A stretch of DNA of 7,352 nt from an uncultured Eubacteriaceae bacterium (GTDB lineage: Bacteria > Bacillota > Clostridia > Lachnospirales > CAG-274), in NCBI GenBank assembly GCA_947565475.1, contig CANOGI010000107.1, positions 1 through 7,352 on the forward strand, in the 5' to 3' direction. Within the stretch, counting starts at the first letter, position 1. Each line of letters opens with the position of its first letter. Shown here in pieces: positions 1 through 6,600 of the stretch. The position numbers and the translations under genes were made by a program. The notes below the pieces were generated by a model. The model searched no databases and had not been told where the DNA came from. It saw only the letters and a list, made by a program, of their open reading frames with translations.

Positions 1-169
1 CTTGTAACGCCTTCTGCATAGTATTTGGGTTCACCGCGGCCGAAACAGCCATCTCCCTTACCGGCGGAAGCTTATCCCCCGGCTTATATTCTCCCGAAAT
101 AATACTTTTTTGCATATATTCAACAATCTGAATATATATAGGCTTATCTTTAGAAAATTCCCACGCCAC
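1..169 (-). CDS. GntR-family (YtrA-like) transcriptional regulator, N-terminal part
   Basis: Only the first 56 codons are in the window; the gene continues past the left edge. The product begins MAWEFSKDKPIYIQIVEYMQ, followed by KSIISGEYKPGDKLPPVREM and AVSAAVNPNTMQKALQ. This is the typical winged-helix start of the GntR superfamily: the DKPIYxQI entry helix, the GxYxPGDKLPPVRE turn and the NPNT(M/V)xKAL recognition helix. The lack of extra N-terminal sequence and the NPNT motif fit the short YtrA subfamily. Those proteins are usually about 120-130 residues long and usually repress an adjacent ABC-transporter operon, which would lie off the left edge. The start is GTG, chosen because GGGAGGTGA (174-182) sits 4 bases upstream and the similarity begins there. 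The gene's promoter overlaps a long palindrome, which suggests autoregulation. The family is clear; the subfamily and target are inferred. Confidence 0.9.
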   Translation of the reverse strand, partial: MAWEFSKDKPIYIQIVEYMQKSIISGEYKPGDKLPPVREMAVSAAVNPNTMQKALQ

Positions 170-173
170 AAAA

Positions 174-182
174 TCACCTCCC
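174..182 (-). promoter_or_regulatory. Ribosome binding site deciding a GTG start
   Basis: GGGAGGTGA on the minus strand is a near-full match to the anti-Shine-Dalgarno sequence. It ends 4 bases before the GTG at 169-167. No in-frame ATG lies nearby, so the GTG start of the GntR gene rests on this site. Confidence 0.85.
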
Positions 183-217
183 TTAAAAAATATCAGATAA
201 TTTTTTGTTATATTGTA

Positions 218-261
218 TTATTGTAATATTGTATTAAGAGCTTAATACAATATTACAATAA
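218..261. promoter_or_regulatory. Perfect 44-bp palindromic operator for the GntR regulator
   Basis: Two 21-base arms (218-238 and 241-261) are exact reverse complements separated by AG. The core is TTGTATTAAG/CTTAATACAA. This resembles the TGTATTA..TAATACA-type operators known for YtrA-family GntR repressors (family knowledge). On the left the arm extends into an 8-bp periodic pattern, ATTGTATT ATTGTAAT ATTGTATT (212-235), as if several half-sites were stacked. The palindrome covers the -10 box of the minus-strand promoter (250-255) and the inferred transcription start, so bound protein would block the regulator's own transcription. The palindrome is seen directly; the binding protein is inferred from position. 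Confidence 0.8.
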
Positions 262-278
262 AAACAAAATATTGTCAA
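250..278 (-). promoter_or_regulatory. Sigma-A-type promoter of the GntR gene
   Basis: On the minus strand there is a perfect -35 TTGACA (278-273), a 17-base spacer and -10 TAATAT (255-250). The inferred start, near 243, lies in the centre of the 44-bp palindrome, giving a leader of about 75 bases. Its strength and its overlap with the operator fit a strong, repressed promoter. Confidence 0.85.
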
Positions 279-356
279 GACTAAATTTAAGAACTTGTCT
301 AAAATATTAAAAAAACTTATATATAACGAACCAATAAAAGAACAAAGTTTTTAAAA

Positions 357-384
357 TGTTATATATTAAATGTTATATATTAAA
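357..384. repeat. Tandem 14-bp direct repeat
   Basis: TGTTATATATTAAA occurs twice back to back with no mismatch, in the otherwise featureless AT-rich spacer between the GntR promoter and the pgi 3' end. It may be slippage in simple AT-rich DNA or a duplicated binding half-site. Nothing else supported was found between 279 and 426: no ribosome site and no coding frame. Confidence 0.7.
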
Positions 385-426
385 GAAATTTATTATTGTT
401 TCACACTAAAAATTTTGTAAACTGCC

Positions 427-471
427 ATATAGTCAAGCCACTCAAAAAATAAACAAGTGGTTTGACTATAT
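427..471 (+). other. Orphan 16-bp hairpin in the spacer
   Basis: The left arm at 427-442 (ATAGTCAAGCCACT within it) pairs with 456-471 (AGTGGTTTGACTAT) around a 13-base A-rich loop. The single non-Watson-Crick position is a G-U pair on the plus strand (437/461) but a C-A mismatch on the minus strand, so plus-strand RNA folds slightly better. A short run of five T lies at 481-485, ten bases after the stem, which is too far for a classical intrinsic terminator. It could be a back-up terminator for pgi read on the other strand, a protein site, or the end of an unrecognised small transcript. Confidence 0.5.
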
Positions 472-519
472 ACCTACAGATTTTTATAAAGCCCCTATAC
501 ATTGTATCTAAACGCAAAT

Positions 520-547
520 AAGTCCCCCGCTAAAAAACGGGGGACTT
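520..547 (-). terminator. Intrinsic terminator of pgi
   Basis: AAGTCCCCCG (520-529) pairs perfectly with CGGGGGACTT (538-547) around an 8-base loop. On the minus strand the stem is followed by ATTTGCGTTT, a broken U tract. It lies 26 bases beyond the pgi stop, where its terminator would be expected. No U-run follows it on the plus strand. Confidence 0.8.
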
Positions 548-573
548 ACATATCAGTTTAAAACACTTTTATT

Positions 574-2007
574 TTATATAATAAATTTATCTTTCTTCGC
601 TGGTTTAGCGTCAAGCTCTTTTTTCTTTTCCTCGTAGCCTGGTCTTCCAAAGAAAGCGTATGTCGCGTTTTTGCCTTCCTCTACCCCTGGCTGGTCAAAC
701 GCGTTAATATTTAAAAGCTCTCCAGTGAAACCTGTAGCCACCTCAAACATATATAAAGTCTGTCCGAGAGTAAACTCATTTACCTCCGGTAAGGTAATAG
801 TCATATTCATTTTTCCCGATTTCATAAGAGCGTACTCTGTGGCCATCTGTTCTGTCTGAATAAGCTGATTTTGAGTAATGCCGCCTAAGAAACCAAGACT
901 TGGAATTTCCTTATAGCTTTCAGGTATTTGAATAGTCTCCTTATATTTGTCAACACCCATAAGCACAATCATCTTATCAAAAGGTCCCTCGGTATAAAGC
1001 TGAACCTGTGAGTGCTGGTCTGTAACGCCTAAAGCCTTGACAGGAGTGGGGCCCACATTAACAATATTTCCGTCATTATCATATTTTTTGCCAAGAGACT
1101 CCGCCCAAAGCTGAGCGTACCAGTCTGAGATATATTTAAGGGAATCGGCGTAAGGCATTACCACGCAAACATTCCTGCCCTTTTCCATTCCGATATAGTT
1201 AAGTATAGCGTACATAAACGCGGGGTTTTTATAAATATCGTCATTTTTACAAATTTCATCCATAAACGCCGCTCCGGCGAGCATAGCTTTAATATCAATT
1301 CCGCAGAAAGCGGCAGCTAAAAGCCCTACTGGTGTAAGTTCTGAAAATCTTCCGCCTACTCCGCTCGGAATTATAAATGTTTTATATCCTTCCTCTTTGG
1401 CGATTTTAATAAGGTTACCATTCACCTTGTCCGTTGTGCAAACAATATGTTCAGCGGCGTCTTTTCCAAGTTTCTCGTCAAGCATTTTTTTGATAATCAT
1501 AAACTGAGACATTGTTTCAGATGTGCTTCCAGATTTGCTTATTACGTTAAAAAGGCATTTCGTAACATCAACAGTCTGGAAAAGATAAACAAGTTTTTCC
1601 GGGTCAACGTTATCAGCGACATAAAGTTTTGGGAACCCGTTTCTTTTATCTCTCGGAAGCTCGTTGTAATAAGGATGATTTATAGCCTGCTGCACAGCGA
1701 TTGGGCCAAGAGCCGAACCGCCTATTCCCAAAACAACAAAAGCGTCAAACTTATCTTTTTGGTCATTTACGTAAGATAAAATATCCTCAACGACGTCATC
1801 CTGATTATATGGTAAGTCGCGCCAGTCCATTTTACCATTCGCTCTTTTCTCAACCATGGCTTTTTTCGCGTTTTCTATTTTATCGGAGATTTTATCAATA
1901 TCCTCAATAGAAATACCATGTTCGCCTACAAAATCCGTCATCATATTGTTGAAGTCAAGACGTATTTTCATTTCGTTTTTCCATGCGCCATCATTAATTT
2001 TATTCAT
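574..2007 (-). CDS. pgi: Glucose-6-phosphate isomerase
   Basis: This cytoplasmic enzyme interconverts glucose-6-phosphate and fructose-6-phosphate in glycolysis and gluconeogenesis. The 477 residues have the two-SIS-domain layout. GIGGSALG (94-101) and SKSGSTSET (157-165) form the phosphate-binding loop, and GGRFS (218-222) carries the active-site Arg220. Glu303 in AESLGK is the likely base, His332 in DQHSQ the ring-opening histidine, and Lys446 in FDQPGVEEGK (437-446) completes the site. All catalytic positions known for the family are present. The start is the ATG at 2007, with GGAGGT (2021-2016) 8 bases upstream. The length is a little above the 450-residue Bacillus type, partly because of a charged Lys-rich tail (about 459-475). 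Residue 223, after GGRFS, is Glu where many homologues have a hydrophobic residue; I think this is a lineage variant. It has its own promoter and terminator, so it is probably monocistronic. Confidence 0.97.
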   Translation of the reverse strand: MNKINDGAWKNEMKIRLDFNNMMTDFVGEHGISIEDIDKISDKIENAKKAMVEKRANGKMDWRDLPYNQDDVVEDILSYVNDQKDKFDAFVVLGIGGSALGPIAVQQAINHPYYNELPRDKRNGFPKLYVADNVDPEKLVYLFQTVDVTKCLFNVISKSGSTSETMSQFMIIKKMLDEKLGKDAAEHIVCTTDKVNGNLIKIAKEEGYKTFIIPSGVGGRFSELTPVGLLAAAFCGIDIKAMLAGAAFMDEICKNDDIYKNPAFMYAILNYIGMEKGRNVCVVMPYADSLKYISDWYAQLWAESLGKKYDNDGNIVNVGPTPVKALGVTDQHSQVQLYTEGPFDKMIVLMGVDKYKETIQIPESYKEIPSLGFLGGITQNQLIQTEQMATEYALMKSGKMNMTITLPEVNEFTLGQTLYMFEVATGFTGELLNINAFDQPGVEEGKNATYAFFGRPGYEEKKKELDAKPAKKDKFII

Positions 2008-2094
2008 AACTGTTTACCTCCAAAAAAATAATATTGTATTTTTATTTTAAAGAAACGCCGTTTAACTTAAATTCTTAAAATTTAACCCCCCATA

Positions 2095-2122
2095 TTTATA
2101 AATTAATCGTCGTTTCCGTCAA
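2095..2122 (-). promoter_or_regulatory. Proximal promoter of pgi
   Basis: On the minus strand there is -35 TTGACG (2122-2117), a 16-base spacer and -10 TATAAA (2100-2095), each one mismatch from consensus. Transcription would start near 2088, giving a leader of about 80 bases with the GGAGGT site at its end. This is the better of two candidates for pgi. Confidence 0.7.
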
Positions 2123-2236
2123 ATACTAAATATTTCATTTATATCAATTTTTAAAATTTTTAGCGTGAACTAACAGTAGAATCCTTTTATATATCAGATT
2201 AATCAAAATTATTTTTATTAGTTCTTTTACTTGTTT

Positions 2237-2264
2237 ACCATATATAAATTTTATCAAAAGTCAA
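2237..2264 (-). promoter_or_regulatory. Possible distal promoter upstream of pgi
   Basis: TTGACT (2264-2259), a 16-base spacer and TATGGT (2242-2237) make a weaker match than the proximal site. An AT-rich palindrome (2273-2295) sits immediately upstream of its -35 box, in a position suited to a regulator. If used, it would add a leader of about 220 bases. This is tentative. Confidence 0.35.
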
Positions 2265-2272
2265 GACTACTC

Positions 2273-2295
2273 GAATTTTTGTATAACAAAAATTC
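2273..2295. repeat. 23-bp palindrome between the ncRNA candidate and the pgi promoters
   Basis: GAATTTTTGT (2273-2282) and ACAAAAATTC (2286-2295) are exact inverted repeats around ATA. The structure could be an operator for the distal pgi promoter. In minus-strand RNA it is an AU-rich 3' hairpin of the cloverleaf element. Its inner arm also overlaps bases able to pair with 2415-2421, so the two pairings exclude each other. Confidence 0.55.
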
Positions 2296-2300
2296 TCGTA

Positions 2301-2413
2301 ACCGACGGCGAAAGTATTCACCTTTGTATTCAGAGTGAGCTTACACTCCCCCTGAATACAAGAGGAAGCCCCCCACTTAAGAAGCGCGGAACTTCCTCTG
2401 TCGGTCAAAAAAT
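2301..2413 (-). ncRNA. Candidate structured non-coding RNA with a tight four-way junction
   Basis: Read on the minus strand, the closing helix ACCGAC (2405-2400) pairs with GTCGGT (2306-2301). Inside it are three hairpins. The first arm, 2399-2361, has 18 pairing positions with one G-G mismatch and a CUU loop. The second, 2360-2325, has TGTATTCAG/CTGAATACA, then a GGGG bulge, AGTG/CACT and a 6-base loop. The third, 2322-2307, is GGTGAA/TTCGCC with loop TACT. The helices abut with almost no unpaired junction bases. Four pairs (one in the short arm, three in the long arm) are G-U on the minus strand but would be C-A mismatches on the plus strand, which points to minus-strand RNA. A promoter ends just upstream, at 2422. 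The element is clearly richer in GC than its flanks. I cannot match it to a family I know: it is not a tRNA, 6S RNA or SRP RNA. The 3' end is uncertain. A 3'UTR or terminator role for pdaA is the main alternative. Confidence 0.55.
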
Positions 2414-2421
2414 AAGAATTT

Positions 2422-2449
2422 ATTATCTAAGTATGTCATAACTCGTCAA
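2422..2449 (-). promoter_or_regulatory. Promoter overlapping the pdaA stop, feeding the structured RNA
   Basis: On the minus strand, -35 TTGACG (2449-2444) lies within the last sense codons of pdaA. After a 16-base spacer comes -10 GATAAT (2427-2422). Both boxes are one base from consensus. The inferred start, about 2413-2416, is 8-11 bases before the closing helix of the four-way-junction element, so the element could be an independent transcript. Confidence 0.55.
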
Positions 2450-3416
2450 GACTGCCAAAACGGTATCCCTTTTGCCTCAAATCAGTGATAATGTCGCCTA
2501 AAGCCTCCGTATTAGACTGTGACACGGCGTGCAGGAGAGCGATTTCACCATTGTGATAGTTGTCCATAACATTTTTATAAGCCGCCTCCTTACCCGGCTG
2601 ATTATCGGTTTCCCAGTCTTTATAAGCGAAACTCCAAAAAATTGACTTATACCCTAAATTTTTTGTAACTTCTAAAGTCCTCTCACTAAACTCGCCCATA
2701 GGCGGTCTGAAAAATCTCGGCATATCCTCTCCCGTCACTTCTTTAAAATAATCTGAGGTTTCTGTGAGCTCGTTTTCAAGTTCCTCGTCCGATAAATCGG
2801 GAGAGCTTAAATGTTTTACAGAGTGATTTCCCACAATATGTCCTTTCTCGACCATTTTTTTTACAAGCTCCTTATTATCTCTTATATAAGGTTTAGTGAC
2901 AAAAAAGGCGGCTTTAACATCATATTTATCAAGTTCATCAAGAATTTTTGATGAATATCCGTTTTCATATCCCTCGTCAAAAGTCAGATAAATAACCTTT
3001 TCTGATGTATCGCCTACATAATAAGCGTCATATTTAGAAATATCTTTTATCTCAGAAGGACTTCCTGGGGTAGTATGGTCTTTTTTCCTCATAAAGTACC
3101 AGCCGATTTTTTTATTTGACAAAGAAGACTTGTTCTCTTTTTTTGTGTTTATATCTGTTTTATCATTTTCCTTTTTTGATATGGTCTCAGCTTCCGTTGA
3201 AATTTCCAAAACACTTTCAGTTTGAGGCATACTTTCCTCTGTTTTCTCAATCTCACTGTTATCAGCGCTAAAATCCGTGCTTTCTTCTAAGTTATTTTCC
3301 GTAACCTCGGCTAAAGCCGTTTCCAAATTATTCGATTTCGGAGAAACGTCGTCTTTGCAGCCATTTATTAAAAAACACATACAAAACAAAGAAACCGGCA
3401 GTATAAATTTTCTCAT
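2436..3416 (-). CDS. pdaA: PdaA-like polysaccharide deacetylase (delta-lactam-type), putative lipoprotein
   Basis: This is a family-4 carbohydrate esterase of the NodB fold. Its best match by motif is the PdaA group, which removes the N-acetyl group from muramic acid so that the delta-lactam of spore cortex peptidoglycan can form. Residues 1-19 form a signal peptide ending LING before Cys20, a plausible though atypical lipobox. Residues 21-102 are a low-complexity Glu/Ser/Asn/Lys tether. The domain (about 103-326) opens with GWYFMRKKDH and has YLTFDEGYENGY (143-154) with catalytic Asp147, metal ligands His198 and His202 (NHSVKH), FRPPMGEFS (236-244), WSFAYKDWETDNQPG (261-275) and LLHAVS (294-299). 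The ATG at 3416 has a weak GGGGGAT site. The long tether and possible lipid anchor are unlike the short Bacillus enzyme. It is transcribed away from the cellulase. Family assignment is firm; the sporulation role is inferred. Confidence 0.9.
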   Translation of the reverse strand: MRKFILPVSLFCMCFLINGCKDDVSPKSNNLETALAEVTENNLEESTDFSADNSEIEKTEESMPQTESVLEISTEAETISKKENDKTDINTKKENKSSLSNKKIGWYFMRKKDHTTPGSPSEIKDISKYDAYYVGDTSEKVIYLTFDEGYENGYSSKILDELDKYDVKAAFFVTKPYIRDNKELVKKMVEKGHIVGNHSVKHLSSPDLSDEELENELTETSDYFKEVTGEDMPRFFRPPMGEFSERTLEVTKNLGYKSIFWSFAYKDWETDNQPGKEAAYKNVMDNYHNGEIALLHAVSQSNTEALGDIITDLRQKGYRFGSLDEL

Positions 3417-3501
3417 TCGTCATCCCCCGTAAAATAAAAAGACAATATCAACAAATATTTAAAATCAACATAAATTAATTAATCATTTACATTATAGTTA
3501 A

Positions 3502-3530
3502 ATTATACAGCAAATAAAAATAATTTGCAA
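3502..3530 (-). promoter_or_regulatory. Promoter of the deacetylase gene
   Basis: On the minus strand, -35 TTGCAA (3530-3525), a 17-base spacer and a perfect -10 TATAAT (3507-3502) give a start near 3495 and a leader of about 80 bases. The boxes look like the vegetative sigma type. I did not see a convincing forespore sigma-G site, although a sporulation gene might be expected to have one. Confidence 0.65.
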
Positions 3531-3569
3531 TAAATTTAACAAAATTACCTAAATATTTTTAAAACTTTC

Positions 3570-3598
3570 TTGTAATCGCTCGTTCAATATTATATAAT
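3570..3598 (+). promoter_or_regulatory. Promoter of the cellulase gene
   Basis: TTGTAA (3570-3575), a 17-base spacer and a perfect TATAAT (3593-3598) predict a start near 3605 and a leader of about 57 bases. The site is divergent from the deacetylase promoter, with about 40 bp between the two -35 boxes. Confidence 0.65.
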
Positions 3599-3649
3599 TT
3601 AATAAAGAAGCAAAATATTTTATTTAAAAAATTCTAAATTTTTATTATC

Positions 3650-3656
3650 AAGGAGG
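3650..3656 (+). promoter_or_regulatory. Strong ribosome binding site of the cellulase gene
   Basis: AAGGAGG is a full match to the anti-Shine-Dalgarno core, 6 bases before the ATG at 3663. It fixes the start of a frame that has no stop within the window. Confidence 0.9.
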
Positions 3657-3662
3657 TTTTTT

Positions 3663-6600
3663 ATGTATAAAGTCTTAAAAAATTCTAAAAAACTAATTTC
3701 AACTTTTTTAAGTTTTGTTATGTTTTGTCTTTTATTTGGAAATATCTCCGTATACGGCGTGGAATTGTCAGAAGACGGATATGAAAAGACAAATATTTTA
3801 AAACCAAGCTCACAAGCGTCGCTTATTTCCGACGACCCAAGCCACACAGCGGAAGACGGTACATACAATGGCTATATTCAAACATTAGAGAATTTTAAAT
3901 CTGATTATTTAAGAATAACCTACACCGTGTCCGGCGAGCTTCCCGCTGACACAAAAGTGTTCAGCTTTAAACCATTTGACTCAGCGTGGGGAGGCTGGGA
4001 AGACAACTTCGCCACAATAGGTGATTCCGTTCTTGAAAACGGAGTATATACTTTTACTATAGACACTCAAAAAATTATACAGTCATTGACTACCGGAAAA
4101 GCAATTAAAGGCATAAATTTAGAATTTTGTCCAGATTTAGGCGCTTCCGTGACATTAACCGGTTATTACTCGTTGAAAATACCCTCCGACGAGCCTACTG
4201 AGGAAAAAGCTCAGCTTCCTGAAGCGAGAATAATAAAAACAATAACGGAAAAAGAGCTCGCGGAGGCGAACTGTAACTGGTTTGGCTCTAATAAAGTCAA
4301 AGTATACGTAAAAGTTACTAAAGCCACAAAATTCTCATGGATTAACTCTGTTGCCTCTCTCGGAACAAACCGCGCCGGAAAAGCGTCAAGCAAGTATATC
4401 CATGGCTCCGAATGTACTGTAAAAACAGGCGGAAACTATATTCAAAACGGAATTATAGGAAAAGCCGGAACGGGAAATTACGTTTTTCCCGATACAAATT
4501 TAAACACGTCCTCTCAGTCCGGCGACCCTCTTTCAGCCGATGAGCAGAAAAAAATAACAATAGACATAAAAACGGGCACGCTTGACACAGACTGCGAGCT
4601 TTTAGGTCTTGTATTCTCAAATAAGGCTGTATATCCAAAGGGATTTAAAGTTCCAGTATGCGAGGCTGTGACGCTTGACACTACCGAGGCGGGAGAATAT
4701 GAGAAACTTAAAATGACTCTTGACTACTGTGATAAAATGACGCCCTCAAAATATACGTCTGAATCATGGAAAACTTTTCAGACGGCTCTTTCCTCAGCAA
4801 AAGAAATATATAAAAACTCTTCTTTAGCGGCGAATGATTACACAGCCGCGCGCTCAGCCCTTGAGGAAACAAAATCAAAACTCATCTTTATAGCTTCCGA
4901 AAGTCCGGGAAACCCTCTCCCTTTCAGAATCTTATCACCTAAAGAAATAGTGTCTGAAATGGGCGCCGGATGGAATTTAGGAAACACAATGGACGGACAC
5001 AGCGGCTTTACTCCCGGTGAGACCACCTGGCAGCCCTATATTACAACAAAAGCCATGATAAAATCCGTTCATGATCTTGGAATAAACACCATACGTATTC
5101 CAGTAACATGGGGAACCATGATTGACGAGGAAAACGGCTATAAAATAAATGAGAAATGGATTAGCCGAGTGCAGGATATAGTAGATTACTGCGTTTCTCT
5201 GGATATGTACGCCATTATAAATATTCACCACGACGGAGCGGAACAAGACGGCTGGCTCAGAGTTGCCGCGGACGATATTGACTCCGTTTATGAGGAGTTC
5301 GAGTGCGTTTGGAGAAATATAGCGGAGAAATTCAAAGATTACGACGAGCACTTAATTTTTGAGTCTATGAATGAGGTCACAAGCGGTTCAAACGATAAAG
5401 CGAACGTTTTATTTGACAACCCAATAATAATGAATATGAATCAGATTTTTGTGAACGTTGTGCGTTCAACAGGCTCAAATAATATGAAAAGGTGGCTTTC
5501 CCTGCCGGGACATTACGCTTTACCGAGCGCCGTGACAAATAAGGACTATGGATTTAAACTTCCCATAGATTCCGTGCCCGACAGACTTTTTGTTGCCGCT
5601 CATATATACGCCGGGCCAAGCGGTTTTTATATGGGTTCAAATATGACCTCCACAGTTTGTAACTTCGCTGACTGTGCCGATATGATAAATAAAATAAACG
5701 CTCTCGGTACAACATGGTCTAAAAAAGGAGTTCCCGTTATTATAGGCGAGTTTGGCTGTATAAACAAAAACAATCCTACGGAGAGAGCGCATTATATTGA
5801 AATCTTCAACCGCTCCTGCAAAAACGCCGGAATGCTTGTTCCATGTTACTGGGATCAGGGTTGGTTTGACAGAGCGCAGACTCCCGCTGATTACAGCTTC
5901 TCAATAATAGACAGAAAGAATTTAAAACCAATAGAAAAAGAAGTGACAGACGGTCTTATGAGAGGAATTGAGCTTACAGGCGAGGCGAAAGACATTACGA
6001 AAAACCCGACTGTAGTCCCAATAACAGACATAACCGTTGACAACGAAAGCGTTAATATAACAATAGGTGAAAGCGAAACAGTAAACGCCGTATCATCTCC
6101 CTCATCGTCAAACGACGTGCTTTTATGGGCAAGCGATGATGAAAGCGTAGCTACAGTGTACAGAGGAAAAATAAGAGCGAGAGGAATAGGAAGTACATCC
6201 ATTAGAGCGTTTTCACAAAGCGGTTCTTTTGAGAAAACAATAACAGTAAACGTGCTTCCAAACGAAAGCTCAAGCATAGAAACTATAAACCTTCCTAAAG
6301 ACAGCTTTACATTAGCGGTTGGACAATACGAATATTTAAATCCTGAATTTGTTAAGCAAAGCGATGATGATTTCGTCACCTACAAATCATCTGACAACAA
6401 TATAGTAACCGTTTCCCCAACAGGAAAAATCCTCGGAATCTCAAAAGGCTTCGCGGTAGTAACGATAACGGCGCCGAATGGAGTCACTAAAGCCGTGTCC
6501 GTGTCTGTATCCGACACAATTCAAAAAGACTATATAAATTTGGCGGCAAACGTGTTATATAACGACAGCTCGCATAAATATTACGGAAACGAGGTCGGGG

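Noticed and set aside
212..261. CRISPR array or transposon end suggested by 8-bp periodic repeats and the palindrome
   Set aside because: There are only three very short units with no spacers, no cas or transposase gene and no target duplication. The overlap with a promoter explains it better as an operator.
1447..1779. 110-residue plus-strand frame inside pgi
   Set aside because: It is antisense to the conserved phosphate-binding region of pgi, and its composition is that of a complement frame.
2301..2405. tRNA or tRNA-like gene suggested by the cloverleaf fold
   Set aside because: The closing helix is 6 bp and one arm has 18 pairing positions. There are no T-loop or D-loop consensus bases and no anticodon arm of normal size.
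2436..3416. Xylan or chitin deacetylase that partners the neighbouring cellulase
   Set aside because: The TFDEGYENGY, PPMGEFSERTL and DWETDNQPG motifs are those of PdaA peptidoglycan enzymes, and the gene is transcribed away from the cellulase.
3620..3868. 82-residue minus-strand frame over the start of the cellulase
   Set aside because: It overlaps the cellulase ribosome site and signal peptide on the other strand and has no supporting motif. The plus-strand frame is far better supported.
4977..5351. 124-residue minus-strand frame opposite the GH5 domain
   Set aside because: It is antisense to the catalytic core, including conserved Arg478 and the NIHHD motif. It is a shadow of that coding sequence.
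5891..6379. 162-residue open frame on the minus strand inside the cellulase
   Set aside because: It lies wholly antisense to a continuous plus-strand frame with clear GH5 and Ig-like motifs. The Ser/Val-rich product has no recognisable domain, and no good ribosome site was seen.
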